Shown: one piece after another, positions 48,963 to 58,174 of the stretch
How positions within the stretch are numbered: the stretch's first letter is position 1
How the letters are laid out: each line of letters starts with the position of its first letter
Assembly: GCF_033095865.1 (NCBI RefSeq)
Contig: NZ_AP019365.1
Location: 1,709,501 to 1,773,500 of the forward strand
Direction: 5' to 3'
Length of the DNA stretch: 64,000 nt
Source of the DNA: Pseudomonas sp. KU43P
GTDB lineage: Bacteria > Pseudomonadota > Gammaproteobacteria > Pseudomonadales > Pseudomonadaceae
Program-made: the position numbers and the translations under genes
The notes under the pieces: generated by a model
Seen by the model: the letters and a program-made list of their open reading frames with translations, nothing else
What the model was told of the DNA's origin: nothing
Database searches by the model: none

Positions 48963-50946
48963 ATGCAGCGCTGGTGATCCCCGAACTCGGCCAACTGGCG
49001 ATGATCCTGGCGATCTGCTTCGCCGCCGTGCAGGCCACCGTGCCGCTGCTCGGCGCCTGGCGCGGCGACAGCCTGTGGATGAGCCTGGCGCGGCCGGCCG
49101 CTTGGGGGCAGTTCGCCTTCCTCGCGTTTGCCTTCGCCTGCCTGACCCACGCGTTCATGACCGACAACTTCTCGGTGGCCTACGTGGCCAGCAACTCCAA
49201 CAGCGCCTTGCCCTGGTACTACAAGTTCAGTGCCGTGTGGGGCGCGCATGAAGGCTCGCTGCTGCTCTGGGCCTTGATCCTGGGGGCTGGACTTTCGCCG
49301 TGTCGATATTCTCGCGGCAGTTGCCGCAGGTGATGCTGGCGCGGGTGCTGGCGGTGATGGGCATGATCAGCGTGGGCTTCCTGAGCTTTTTGATCATCAC
49401 CTCCAACCCGTTCGAGCGCCTGCTGCCGCAAGTGCCGACCGACGGTCGCGACCTCAACCCGCTGCTGCAGGACTTCGGCCTGATCGTTCACCCACCGATG
49501 CTGTACATGGGTTATGTGGGCTTCTCGGTGGCCTTTGCCTTCGCCATCGCAGCTCTGCTCGGCGGGCGCCTGGATGCGGCCTGGGCGCGCTGGTCGCGGC
49601 CCTGGACAATCGTCGCCTGGGCGTTTCTCGGGGTAGGCATCACCTTGGGCTCCTGGTGGGCCTACTACGAATTGGGCTGGGGTGGCTGGTGGTTCTGGGA
49701 CCCGGTGGAAAACGCCTCTTTCATGCCGTGGCTGGTGGGCACCGCATTGATCCACTCGCTGGCGGTGACCGAAAAGCGTGGGGTGTTCAAGAGCTGGACC
49801 GTGCTGCTGGCGATTGCCGCTTTTTCGCTGAGCCTGCTGGGCACCTTCCTGGTGCGCTCCGGCGTGCTGACCTCGGTGCACGCGTTCGCCGCCGACCCCT
49901 CGCGCGGCGTGTTCATCCTGATCTTCCTGCTGTTCGTGGTCGGTGGCTCGCTGACCCTGTTCGCCCTGCGCGCGCCGGTGGTCAAGAGCCAGGTGGGCTT
50001 TGCCCTGTGGTCGCGCGAGACGCTGCTGCTGGCCAACAACCTGGTGCTGGTGGTGGCCGCCTCTATGATCCTGCTCGGCACCCTGTACCCGCTGGTGCTC
50101 GATGCCCTGACCGGGGCCAAGCTGTCGGTCGGGCCGCCTTACTTCGATGCCTTGTTCCTGCCGCTGATGGCGCTGCTGATGGTGGTGCTCGGGGTAGGCG
50201 TGGTGGTGCGCTGGAAGGACACGCCGGGCAAGTGGCTGGCGAGCATGATGACCCCGGTGCTGATCGGCAGTGCGGTGCTGGCACCGCTGGCAGGCTTCAT
50301 CCTCGACGACTTCGACTGGCCGACCCTGAGCGCCTTCGCCCTGGCTGCCTGGGTGGTGCTCAGCGGCCTGCGCGACATCCTCGACAAGACCCGCCACAAA
50401 GGCCTGGCCAAAGGTGTGCGTGGCCTGACCCGCAGCTACTGGGGCATGCAGCTGGCGCACCTGGGCCTGGCGGTTTGCGCCCTCGGCGTGGTGTTGTCGA
50501 GCAACAACAGCGCCGAGCGCGACCTGCGCATGGCGCCGGGCGAAAGCGTGGAGCTTGGTGGCTACCACTTCTTGTTCCAGGGGGCCAAGCACTTCGAAGG
50601 GCCTAATTTCATCTCCGACAAAGGCACCATCGTGGTCAGCCGTGACGGCCGTGAAGTAACCACCCTGCATCCGGAAAAACGCCTGTACACCGTGCAGCAG
50701 TCGATGATGACCGAAGCGGGTATCGATGCCGGCTTCACGCGCGACCTGTACGTAGCCCTGGGCGAGCCGCTGGAAAACGGCGCCTGGGCGGTGCGGGTGC
50801 ATATCAAGCCTTATGTTCGCTGGATCTGGCTGGGCGGTCTGCTGACCGGCCTGGGCGGCTTGCTGGCGGCCTTCGACCGGCGCTATCGCGTCAAGGTCAA
50901 GACCCGGGTGCGTGATGTCCTGGGCGTGTCTGGAGCAGCTGCATGA
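48959..50946 (+). pseudogene. ccmF: Cytochrome c heme lyase subunit CcmF, split by a frameshift
   Basis: Two frames make one CcmF. The first (48959-49333) runs from [17 protein letters not shown] to [11 protein letters not shown], then continues as nonsense. The second (reported from 49300) resumes with [21 protein letters not shown] to the normal end and contains the WWD motif GWGGWWFWDPVENASF. At 49281-49290 the DNA reads five G then CTGGA, where an extra base gives the expected GGWTF. Restoring one base gives 662 codons, the usual CcmF length. CcmF ligates heme to apocytochrome c and is normally indispensable for c-type cytochromes. All neighbouring ccm genes are intact, so a sequencing error in the G run is as likely as a real mutation. 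Confidence 0.9.
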
Positions 50947-51479
50947 AGCGTTGGATCATGGTGGTGCCACTGGCGGTATTCCTGCTGATGGCGGTATTCC
51001 TGTACAAAGGGCTGTTTCTCAAGCCCGACGAGCTGCCCTCGGCGATGATCGGCAAGCCGTTCCCGGCGTTTTCCCTGGCCTCGACCCAGGGCGATCGCAA
51101 CCTCACCCAGGCCGACCTGCAGGGCCGCCCGGCGCTGGTCAACGTCTGGGCTACCTGGTGCCCGTCGTGCAAGGTCGAGCACCCATACCTCAACCAGCTG
51201 GCCGAGCAGGGCGTGGTGATCTACGGCATCAACTACAAGGACGACAACGCCGCTGCCTTGAAGTGGCTGGCCGAGTTCCACAATCCGTACCAGCTGGATA
51301 TCCGTGACGAGCAGGGCAGCCTGGGCTTGAACCTTGGTGTGTACGGCGCGCCAGAAACCTTCCTGATCGACGCCAAGGGTGTCATCCGCTACAAGCACGT
51401 GGGCATCGTCGATGCCAGCGTCTGGCGCGAGCAACTGGCGCCCCTGTACCAGGGCTTGGTCGACGAGGCCAAGCCATGA
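50943..51479 (+). CDS. dsbE: Thiol:disulfide interchange protein DsbE/CcmG
   Basis: A 178-residue membrane-tethered thioredoxin. One N-terminal helix (IMVVPLAVFLLMAVFLYKGLF), then the active site NVWATWCPSCKVEHPYL and cis-Pro region YGAPETFLID. It keeps apocytochrome c cysteines reduced. Start overlaps the ccmF stop; stop overlaps the ccmH start. Confidence 0.96.
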   Translation: MKRWIMVVPLAVFLLMAVFLYKGLFLKPDELPSAMIGKPFPAFSLASTQGDRNLTQADLQGRPALVNVWATWCPSCKVEHPYLNQLAEQGVVIYGINYKDDNAAALKWLAEFHNPYQLDIRDEQGSLGLNLGVYGAPETFLIDAKGVIRYKHVGIVDASVWREQLAPLYQGLVDEAKP

Positions 51480-51952
51480 AGCGCTGGCTTGCAGCCGCCG
51501 TGCTGGGCATGAGCCTGGCCGGTGTGGCCAAGGCGGCCATCGATACCTATCAGTTCCGCGACGACGCCGAGCGCGAGCGCTATCAGCAACTGACCAAGGA
51601 ACTGCGCTGCCCCAAGTGCCAGAACCAGGACATCGCCGACTCCAACGCGCCGATCGCCGCCGACCTGCGCCGCGAGATCTTCCGCATGTTGGGCGAGGGT
51701 AAGAGCAACCAGCAGATCGTCGACTTCATGGTCGACCGCTATGGCGACTTCGTGCGCTACAAGCCTGCGCTCAGTGGCCGGACCTGGCTGCTGTGGTTCG
51801 GCCCGGGCATTCTGCTGGCAGGCGGGTTCTTGGTGCTGGCGGTGATCGTTCGCCGGCGCCGTGGCCCGGTGACCCAGGGCGCGGAGCATTTGTCCGCTGA
51901 AGAACGCGAGCGTCTCGCCAAACTGCTGGAAAAAGAACAGACCCATGATTGA
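51476..51952 (+). CDS. ccmH: Cytochrome c maturation protein CcmH
   Basis: A 158-residue protein with a signal peptide ([16 protein letters not shown]), the redox motif [14 protein letters not shown] and a C-terminal membrane helix ([19 protein letters not shown]). It acts with CcmG in thiol reduction and in the heme ligation complex with CcmF. Overlaps dsbE by 4 bases and ccmI by 8. Confidence 0.96.
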   Translation: MKRWLAAAVLGMSLAGVAKAAIDTYQFRDDAERERYQQLTKELRCPKCQNQDIADSNAPIAADLRREIFRMLGEGKSNQQIVDFMVDRYGDFVRYKPALSGRTWLLWFGPGILLAGGFLVLAVIVRRRRGPVTQGAEHLSAEERERLAKLLEKEQTHD

Positions 51953-53129
51953 ATTCTGGCTTAGCGCGGGCCTGCTGCTGCTCGCTGCCCTCGGCTTTCT
52001 GCTGATCCCGATCCTGCGTGGCCGCCGCCAGCAGCAGGAAGAAGACCGTACGGCGCTGAACGTGGCCCTGTACCAGGAACGTGTCGCCGAGCTGGCCGCC
52101 CAGCAGGCGGCCGGCGTGCTGGACGACACGCAACTGGCCAATGGCCGCGATGAGGCTGCACGGGAACTGCTGGCCGACACCGAAGGTGCCGATGCGCCGC
52201 GCCAGGGGCACCTGGGCAAGGCCTTGCCATTGTTGGCGGCGGTGCTGGTGCCGCTGCTGGGGCTCGGGCTGTACCTGCACTTTGGTGCGGCCGACAAGGT
52301 CCAGCTCACCCAGGAATTCGCTGCCGCACCGAAGAGCATGGAAGAAATCACCTCTCGCCTGGAGCGTGCAGTCGAAGCCCAGCCGGATTCCGCCGAAGGC
52401 TTGTACTTCCTCGGCCGTGCCTACATGGCCGAGCAACGGCCGGCGGATGCCGCCCGGGCCTACGAGCGCGCCGTGGCACTGACCGGTCGCCAGCCCGAGT
52501 TGCTCGGGCAGTGGGCCCAGGCGCTGTACTTTGCCGCCGACAAGCAGTGGAGCGCTCAGGTGCAGGCGCTGACCGACGAGGCACTCAAGGCCGACCCCAA
52601 CGAGGTCACCAGCCTTGGCCTTCGTGGTATCGCAGCCTTCGAAGGCGAGCGTTATCAGGAAGCGATCGATTACTGGACGCGCCTGCTCACGCAGTTGCCC
52701 GAGGGCGATGCCTCGCGCGCGGCGTTGCAAGGTGGCATCGACCGCGCAGCGGAGCGTCTGGGCGGCAAGGCTGCCAAACCTGTCGCCACGGCGCGGCTGA
52801 AGGTGCGGGTGGAGCTGGCGGCAGCGCTCAAGGACAAGGTCAAGCCCGACGACACCGTGTTCATTTTCGCCCGTGCCAGCAATGGCCCGCCCATGCCGTT
52901 GGCGGCTAAACGGGTGACCGTGGCGCAGTTGCCGCTGGAGGTCGAGCTGTCCGATGCCGACGCGATGATGCCGCAGATGAAACTGTCGGACTTTGCCGAA
53001 GTCCAACTGGTTGCACGTGTGTCCCGTGCCGGTCAGCCTACCCATGGCGAGTGGATCGGCCAGGGAGCACCGTTGGCCAACACGACCCAGGCCACCCAAC
53101 AATTAGTCATCGACAGCCCTGACCCGTAA
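51945..53129 (+). CDS. ccmI: Cytochrome c maturation protein CcmI (TPR apocytochrome chaperone)
   Basis: A 394-residue protein with two membrane helices near the start ([41 protein letters not shown]) and a TPR region ([43 protein letters not shown] in part), then a C-terminal beta-rich domain. It captures the apocytochrome C-terminus for CcmFH. Last gene of the ccm operon. Confidence 0.93.
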   Translation: MIEFWLSAGLLLLAALGFLLIPILRGRRQQQEEDRTALNVALYQERVAELAAQQAAGVLDDTQLANGRDEAARELLADTEGADAPRQGHLGKALPLLAAVLVPLLGLGLYLHFGAADKVQLTQEFAAAPKSMEEITSRLERAVEAQPDSAEGLYFLGRAYMAEQRPADAARAYERAVALTGRQPELLGQWAQALYFAADKQWSAQVQALTDEALKADPNEVTSLGLRGIAAFEGERYQEAIDYWTRLLTQLPEGDASRAALQGGIDRAAERLGGKAAKPVATARLKVRVELAAALKDKVKPDDTVFIFARASNGPPMPLAAKRVTVAQLPLEVELSDADAMMPQMKLSDFAEVQLVARVSRAGQPTHGEWIGQGAPLANTTQATQQLVIDSPDP

Positions 53130-53141
53130 GAGAAACCTGCC

Positions 53142-53561
53142 ATGCACAGTACCGTCCGCCTGACCCTGATCACCCTGGCCCTGGGTTTGTCCGCGTGTAC
53201 GGTGCGTGAGCCGTATGAGCAGCCGTCGCCGCCGGTGGAGACGGTGCCGTCCCACCCGGGGCCGGTGGTCAAGCCCCTGCCTGGCGGCCAGCCGTCGACG
53301 CAGCCGAGCAAGCCGGCGGCGATTCCCAAACCGATGCCGCGTACCTCGGCCAGCTTCGCTCCGCCACCGGGTGGCGCCAGTCACTGGGATCCCAAGCTGG
53401 GTGTCTATGTGCTGGAGAAGAAGCCCAATACCTTCTACCGGCAGCGTACCTACTACCGCTATGACGGTGGCTGGAGCTGGTCACTGAGCCCGGATGGGCC
53501 GTGGCAGGAAACCGACAGCAGCGGGGTGCCGGGTGGCCTCGGGCGGGCCTTTGCGCAGTAA
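53142..53561 (+). CDS. Small Pro-rich lipoprotein
   Basis: A 139-residue protein with a lipoprotein signal (LITLALGLSACTVRE, lipobox LSAC). The middle is proline-rich (PSPPVETVPSHPGPVV), and the C-terminal third is Tyr/Trp-rich (FYRQRTYYRYDGGWSWSLS), which recalls small envelope lipoproteins. It starts 12 bases after ccmI and could share its transcript. Function not recognised. Confidence 0.8.
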   Translation: MHSTVRLTLITLALGLSACTVREPYEQPSPPVETVPSHPGPVVKPLPGGQPSTQPSKPAAIPKPMPRTSASFAPPPGGASHWDPKLGVYVLEKKPNTFYRQRTYYRYDGGWSWSLSPDGPWQETDSSGVPGGLGRAFAQ

Positions 53562-53567
53562 GTCCTA

Positions 53568-53663
53568 TGGCCCTATCGCCGGCAAGCCGGCTCCCACCTG
53601 TGCGCCACGGCTTCCAGTCCAGCGGTGAACCTTGTAGGAGCCGGCTTGCCGGCGATAGGGCCA
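53568..53663. repeat. Inverted REP pair after the lipoprotein gene
   Basis: TGGCCCTATCGCCGGCAAGC-type REP (53568-53597) and its inverted copy (53633-53663) separated by 35 bases. It marks the end of the ccm/lipoprotein transcript. Confidence 0.85.
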
Positions 53664-53764
53664 GGACAGGCATACCCATACAAAACAGTTACCCCCTGAT
53701 TTTGCGATTGACTGTGCCGGCCCCTGACTCCGCATAATGCCTCCCTGATATTCAAGGAGGTGGC

Positions 53765-54703
53765 ATGCACAAGACAGTTCTGGTGCTGGTGGAAACCGTC
53801 GACGATTACCTGCCACTGCTCGAGCAGGCCGGCTACCGGCTCATCCGCGCACCGTCCCCCCAGTTACGCGCCGAAGCGATCCAGCGCCACGCCGCTGAAA
53901 TCGACGCCGTGCTGACCCGCGGCCCTCTTGGCCTGAGCGCCGTCGAAATCCAGGCGATGCCGGCACTGCAGATCATCTGTGTGATCGGTGCCGGTTATGA
54001 ACAGGTTGACCTGGCCGCCGCCGCCGCCCGCGGCATTACCGTCACCAACGGCGCTGGCGCCAACGCGACCGCCGTTGCCGACCACACCTTGGCCATGCTG
54101 TTGGCGCTGCTGCGCGACATCCCCCGCGCCGATGCCAGCACCCGTCGTGGCGAATGGAACCGGGTCATCAGCCCCTCGGTCAGCGGCAAGCGGCTGGGCA
54201 TCCTCGGCCTGGGAGCGGTTGGCCAGGCCATCGCCAAGCGAGCCAGCCTGGGCTTCGACATGAGCATCAGCTACCACAGCCGCAGCCCACGCCAAGGCGT
54301 GCCCTACACCTGGTACGACAGCCCGCTGCACCTGGCCGAGGCCGTCGACATTCTGGTGGTGGCTACGCCCGGTGGTTCCAGTACCCGGCATCTGGTCGAT
54401 GCCCAGGTGCTAGAAGCGCTGGGCACCGAGGGTTTCCTGGTGAACATTGCCCGCGCCAGCGTGGTGGATACCGAGGCCCTGATCGCCGCGTTGCAGCAAG
54501 CCCGGATCGCTGGTGCCGCGCTGGACGTGTTCGACGATGAGCCGGCCGTTCCCGAAGCATTCAAGGCACTCGGCAATACCGTGCTCACCCCTCACGTGGC
54601 CGGCCAGTCGCCGGAGGCCGCGCGCGACACCGTAGGCCTGGTGCTGCGCAACCTGCAGGCATTTTTTGCCGGTGAGCCCGTGTTGACCCCGGTGCGCCTG
54701 TAA
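53765..54703 (+). CDS. NAD(P)-dependent 2-hydroxyacid dehydrogenase
   Basis: A 312-residue D-isomer-specific 2-hydroxyacid dehydrogenase. The Rossmann motif LGLGAVGQAIAKRAS is near residue 142. The catalytic Arg is in NIARASVVDTEAL, Glu in DVFDDEPAVPEAF and His in TPHVAGQSPEA. Likely reduces glyoxylate, hydroxypyruvate or a similar 2-oxo acid; exact substrate not readable from sequence. GGAGGTGGC ribosome site at about 53757-53763. Next gene 51 bases downstream. Confidence 0.9.
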   Translation: MHKTVLVLVETVDDYLPLLEQAGYRLIRAPSPQLRAEAIQRHAAEIDAVLTRGPLGLSAVEIQAMPALQIICVIGAGYEQVDLAAAAARGITVTNGAGANATAVADHTLAMLLALLRDIPRADASTRRGEWNRVISPSVSGKRLGILGLGAVGQAIAKRASLGFDMSISYHSRSPRQGVPYTWYDSPLHLAEAVDILVVATPGGSSTRHLVDAQVLEALGTEGFLVNIARASVVDTEALIAALQQARIAGAALDVFDDEPAVPEAFKALGNTVLTPHVAGQSPEAARDTVGLVLRNLQAFFAGEPVLTPVRL

Positions 54704-54753
54704 CCCTTTTCAGACATCTGCCTGGCAACCCCCGGGCTACAAGGAGTGTGTGC

Positions 54754-55542
54754 ATGCAACTCGAAATCTTCCAGGTCGATGCCTTTTCTGCCGAGCCGTT
54801 CGGTGGCAACCCGGCGGCGGTGATCCCGCTGGATGCCTGGCTGCCGGACGATGTGCTGCAGCGCATTGCCGAAGAAAACAACCTGTCGGAAACCGCCTAC
54901 TTCGTGCGCAATGGGGAGGCCTTCGACCTGCGCTGGTTCACCCCGACCGTGGAGGTTGACCTGTGCGGCCACGCCACCCTGGCGTCGGCCTATGTGCTGT
55001 TCGAGCAACTGGGCGAGCAGGCAGCCGTGCTGCGCTTCAACACCCGCAGTGGCGAACTGCGGGTAAGCCGAAGCGCCGACGGTCTGCTAGCCATGGACTT
55101 CCCGGCCAAGCAGCCGACCGCCGTGGAAACCCCGGCGGGGCTGCTGCAAGCGCTGGGCCTGGGCCAGGCAGCGGCGGTGTACCGCAGCGACGACTATGTC
55201 GTGGTGATCGAGGATGCGCTGTTGCTCGACAGCCTGACGCCAGACTTCGTTGCGTTGAACGCCTTCGATGTGCGTGGCATTGCCGTGACGGCGGCAGGGC
55301 GTGGCTTTGACTTTGTTACCCGCTGGTTCGGCCCGCGGGTTGGCGTGAATGAAGACCCGGTAACCGGCTCGGCGCACACTTCGCTGGCGCCCGTGTGGGC
55401 GGAGCGCCTGGGCAAGCAGGTACTGAGCTGCGAGCAGGGCGGCGTACGCAAAGGCCAACTGCAGTGTGAAGTGCCTGGCAATGGACGGGTCATCATCAGC
55501 GGGCGAGCGGCCTTGTACCTGAAGGGCAGCATCTACATCTGA
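54754..55542 (+). CDS. PhzF family isomerase/epimerase
   Basis: A 262-residue member of the PhzF/diaminopimelate-epimerase fold. Shows the diagnostic FGGNPAAV near the N-terminus, the catalytic Glu in ENNLSETAYF, LCGHATLASAYVLF, and the second-half hallmark NEDPVTGSAHTSLAP. Such proteins catalyse proton-transfer isomerisations; the substrate of this one is unknown, and no phenazine genes are nearby. Start 54754 has AAGGAG eight bases upstream; an ATG or GTG two codons earlier has no better site. Confidence 0.9.
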   Translation: MQLEIFQVDAFSAEPFGGNPAAVIPLDAWLPDDVLQRIAEENNLSETAYFVRNGEAFDLRWFTPTVEVDLCGHATLASAYVLFEQLGEQAAVLRFNTRSGELRVSRSADGLLAMDFPAKQPTAVETPAGLLQALGLGQAAAVYRSDDYVVVIEDALLLDSLTPDFVALNAFDVRGIAVTAAGRGFDFVTRWFGPRVGVNEDPVTGSAHTSLAPVWAERLGKQVLSCEQGGVRKGQLQCEVPGNGRVIISGRAALYLKGSIYI

Positions 55543-55619
55543 TGCCGGGGATGGGGCGGCGGGCCCTTGGCAATGGCCCGTCTATACTTGCCCACCCACC
55601 CCTTGCAAGGAGCCCCATC

Positions 55620-56027
55620 ATGACCCTGGAAAAACGCGGCAGTTGCCTCTGCGGCGAAACCCATCTGCGTGTCACGGTCGACAACACTCATATCAGCGCC
55701 TGCCATTGCAGCATGTGCCGCAAGTGGACCGGGGGCCCGATGCTGGTGGTGCATTGCAGCCAGCCGCCAGTGATCGAGGGGCGTGCACCCAGCGTCTACG
55801 ACTCGTCCGACTGGGCCCAGCGCGGCTTTTGCGGGCAGTGTGGCACCCACCTCTATTACCGGCTCAAGGCCAATGATTTCTACGCGGTGCCGGTCGGCCT
55901 GCTCGACAACGATGAAGCCTGGGATTTCGACCTGCAGATCTTCGTCGAGCAGAAGCCGGCCTGGTACTGCTTCGCCAACCAAACCAAGGAACTGACCGGG
56001 CAGCAAGCCTTCGAGCAGCTGGGTTGA
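55620..56027 (+). CDS. GFA family protein (zinc-binding, glutathione-dependent formaldehyde-activating fold)
   Basis: A 135-residue protein with three Cys clusters of the GFA family: GSCLCGETH, SACHCSMCRKWTGGP and FCGQCGTHLYYRL. These bind two zinc ions. Family members act on glutathione adducts, but most are uncharacterised. Start 55620 has AAGGAG upstream; the frame upstream to 55542 has none. Confidence 0.9.
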   Translation: MTLEKRGSCLCGETHLRVTVDNTHISACHCSMCRKWTGGPMLVVHCSQPPVIEGRAPSVYDSSDWAQRGFCGQCGTHLYYRLKANDFYAVPVGLLDNDEAWDFDLQIFVEQKPAWYCFANQTKELTGQQAFEQLG

Positions 56028-56099
56028 GCCTGTCGGCTTGCCAAAACCGTGCATTCCTGCGAAAAGGGCGGCCATGAATTTCAGCGTTGGAGCACGCCC

Positions 56100-56438
56100 A
56101 TGAGCAGCGAACTGCACATTACCGACCTCGTCGAAGGCGACGGCAAGGCCGTCGTCAAAGGCGCCCTGATCACCACCCAGTACACCGGCTGGCTGGCCGA
56201 CGGCAGCGAATTCGATTCGTCCTGGTCGCGGGGCAAGCCCTTCCAGTGCGTGATCGGCACCGGCCGGGTGATCAAAGGCTGGGACCAGGGCCTGATGGGC
56301 ATGCGCGTCGGCGGCAAGCGCAAGCTCCAGGTGCCGGCGCACCTGGGGTATGGCGAACGCAGCGTGGGCGCGATACCGCCGAATTCGGACCTGACGTTCG
56401 AAATCGAGTTGCTGGAGGTGTTGACTCGGGACGATTGA
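56100..56438 (+). CDS. FKBP-type peptidyl-prolyl cis-trans isomerase
   Basis: A 112-residue single FKBP domain without a signal peptide, so probably cytosolic. It shows YTGWLADGSEFDSSW, VIKGWDQGLMGMRVGGKRKL and LGYGERSVGAIPPNSDLTFEIELL. Start at the ATG with the usual MSSELHITD beginning; a longer in-frame start at 56049 is less likely. Confidence 0.9.
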   Translation: MSSELHITDLVEGDGKAVVKGALITTQYTGWLADGSEFDSSWSRGKPFQCVIGTGRVIKGWDQGLMGMRVGGKRKLQVPAHLGYGERSVGAIPPNSDLTFEIELLEVLTRDD

Positions 56439-56655
56439 GGCGCAATCGCCTAAATATTTTGGCAACACTTGGTCACTATTCTGAGCCTTGCCTAGGGAAC
56501 GGCCTCCACACTCAGGAAGGAACCAAACGGGCCAACGGTACTCTGAGCCCTACTCGTTGCCAGGGAAGGCACTCACTATAGGGACGCCTCGGGCACAGTC
56601 CGCAGGGCAGGTGGCGGGTAAACCGACACCTTTTTGCCACGAGAGCCACCTTTCC

Positions 56656-57318
56656 ATGAAGTTGCCACCTTTCCTCCGGCGCCGTCGCCACCTGCTGCTG
56701 AGCCTGGCCTTGATCGGCGCGGCGGCGCCTCTGGCACTGGAGGTGGTCGAAAGCCGGGCACAGCCGGTCGACGGTACCCAGACCCTGGTGTTCCTGCGTC
56801 ACGCCGAGAAGCCTGGCGAAGGGTTGGGGCAGCTGAATTGCCAAGGGCTCAACCGCGCACTGGACCTTGCCACACTGCTGCCGGAACGCTTTGGCAAGGC
56901 GGATTACGTATTCGCCGCCAACCCCACGCGGGAAGTCGAGGAAGGTAGCCAGGACCAGAGCTACAGCTACATCCGCCCGTTGATGACCATCACCCCGAGC
57001 GCGATTCGACTGGGGCTGCCGGTGAACATCGATTTCGGTGCCAACGACACCGACGCGCTCGCCGACGAACTGCTCAGCGAAAAGTACCGCAACGCCACCG
57101 TCTACACGGCCTGGTCCCACGGTTACCTGCCGGAGCTGATCAATACGGTAGCCGGCAAGGCACTGGGTGAAGATCGGGTGATCACCCAGGACTGGAACGG
57201 GGATGATTTCGATAGCCTGTATGTGCTGACCCTGACCTGGCACGACGGCAAGGCCAGCCTGCTCAGCCGTAGTGTGCGCCAGGGGCTGGACGGCGGGGAG
57301 CAGGGTTGCCCGACTTGA
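56656..57318 (+). CDS. Histidine phosphatase superfamily protein, exported
   Basis: A 220-residue protein with a basic N-terminus and signal-like helix (RRRHLLLSLALIGAAAPLALE). The catalytic RHG-type motif is FLRHAEKPGEG near residue 46, and a later His is in AWSHGYLPELI. The substrate is not known. The longer upstream frame has no ribosome site, and the 217-base gap before it holds no other gene. Confidence 0.82.
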   Translation: MKLPPFLRRRRHLLLSLALIGAAAPLALEVVESRAQPVDGTQTLVFLRHAEKPGEGLGQLNCQGLNRALDLATLLPERFGKADYVFAANPTREVEEGSQDQSYSYIRPLMTITPSAIRLGLPVNIDFGANDTDALADELLSEKYRNATVYTAWSHGYLPELINTVAGKALGEDRVITQDWNGDDFDSLYVLTLTWHDGKASLLSRSVRQGLDGGEQGCPT

Positions 57319-57326
57319 ACCGCACC

Positions 57327-57420
57327 GGCCCTATCGCCAGCAAGCTGGCTCCCACAGCTACTCCACAAGCCATGAAAGCAGTGGTTTCCCTGTGGCAGCC
57401 GGCTTGCCGGCGATAGGGCC
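57327..57420. repeat. Inverted REP pair between convergent genes
   Basis: A degenerate REP (57327-57357, CAGCAAGCTGGCT in place of CGGCAAGCCGGCT, with the paired changes kept complementary) and a standard inverted copy (57390-57420). It lies between the phosphatase and the minus-strand racemase stop. The compensating changes keep its stem intact. Confidence 0.8.
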
Positions 57421-57429
57421 CGTCGAGGC

Positions 57430-58158
57430 TTAACGCCCGAACCGCATCGGCCAGCCCACCACCTTCTTGACCCGAGGCGTGGCATAGGTGCGCACCTTCG
57501 AGGTGCTCAAGCCCATGCGCACCAGCGATTCGGCGATGGTCACCGCCGCACCCACACCGTCCACCACCGGCACCCCGGTGCGCTGGCGAATCTGCTCGTC
57601 CAGCCCGGCCATGCCGCCGCAGCCCAGGCAGATCACCTCGGCCTTGTCGTCGCGCACGGCCCGTTCGGCCTGCTCGACGATCGCCTCCACCGCACGTTGC
57701 GGGTCGGCTTCCAGCTCCAGCACGGCCAGGCCACTGGCGCGCACCGACGCGCAGCGGTCGTACAGCCCGGAAAGCTTCAGGCGGTCCTCGATCAGTGGCA
57801 CGGTGCGGTCCAGGGTGGTCACCACCGAGTAGGCGTGGCCCAGGTACATGGCCGTACTGGCCGCCGCATCGGTAATGTCCACCACCGGCACATCGAGCAG
57901 TTCCTGCAGGCCTTCTCGACCATGTTCGCCATAGCCGGCCTGGATCACCGCGTCGTAGGGGCCGTCATAGGCCAGTACACGGTCCATCACGGCAATGGCG
58001 GCCAGGTAACTCTCGAAGTTGCCCTCCACCGACTCGGCACCGAACCACGGCGTCAGGCCGATGATTTCTGTACCGGGCGATGCCACGCTGCGTGCCTGTT
58101 CGGCGATGGCTTCGGTGATGGCGGTGGTGGTGTTGACGTTGGCGATAAGGATACGCAT
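57430..58158 (-). CDS. Asp/Glu/hydantoin racemase family protein
   Basis: A 242-residue protein of the hydantoin/allantoin racemase group: MRILIANVNTTTAITEAI start, AYSVVTTLDRTVPLIEDRL, and the second catalytic Cys region EVICLGCGGMAGL (C180). The first active-site position, usually AC(F/Y)(G/S)DP, reads QAGYGEHG, so G75 replaces the Cys. That questions two-base racemisation. It shares an orientation with the NCS1 permease 16 bases upstream, suggesting a hydantoin, allantoin or related ureide import and processing unit. Actual substrate unknown. Confidence 0.8.
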   Translation of the reverse strand: MRILIANVNTTTAITEAIAEQARSVASPGTEIIGLTPWFGAESVEGNFESYLAAIAVMDRVLAYDGPYDAVIQAGYGEHGREGLQELLDVPVVDITDAAASTAMYLGHAYSVVTTLDRTVPLIEDRLKLSGLYDRCASVRASGLAVLELEADPQRAVEAIVEQAERAVRDDKAEVICLGCGGMAGLDEQIRQRTGVPVVDGVGAAVTIAESLVRMGLSTSKVRTYATPRVKKVVGWPMRFGR

Positions 58159-58174
58159 GGACAGTCCTCCCTGA

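Noticed and set aside
49300..50946. Second ccmF frame as an independent gene starting at 49300
   Set aside because: The first codons correspond to the middle of CcmF ([10 protein letters not shown]), with no ribosome site; better explained as the continuation of a frameshifted ccmF.
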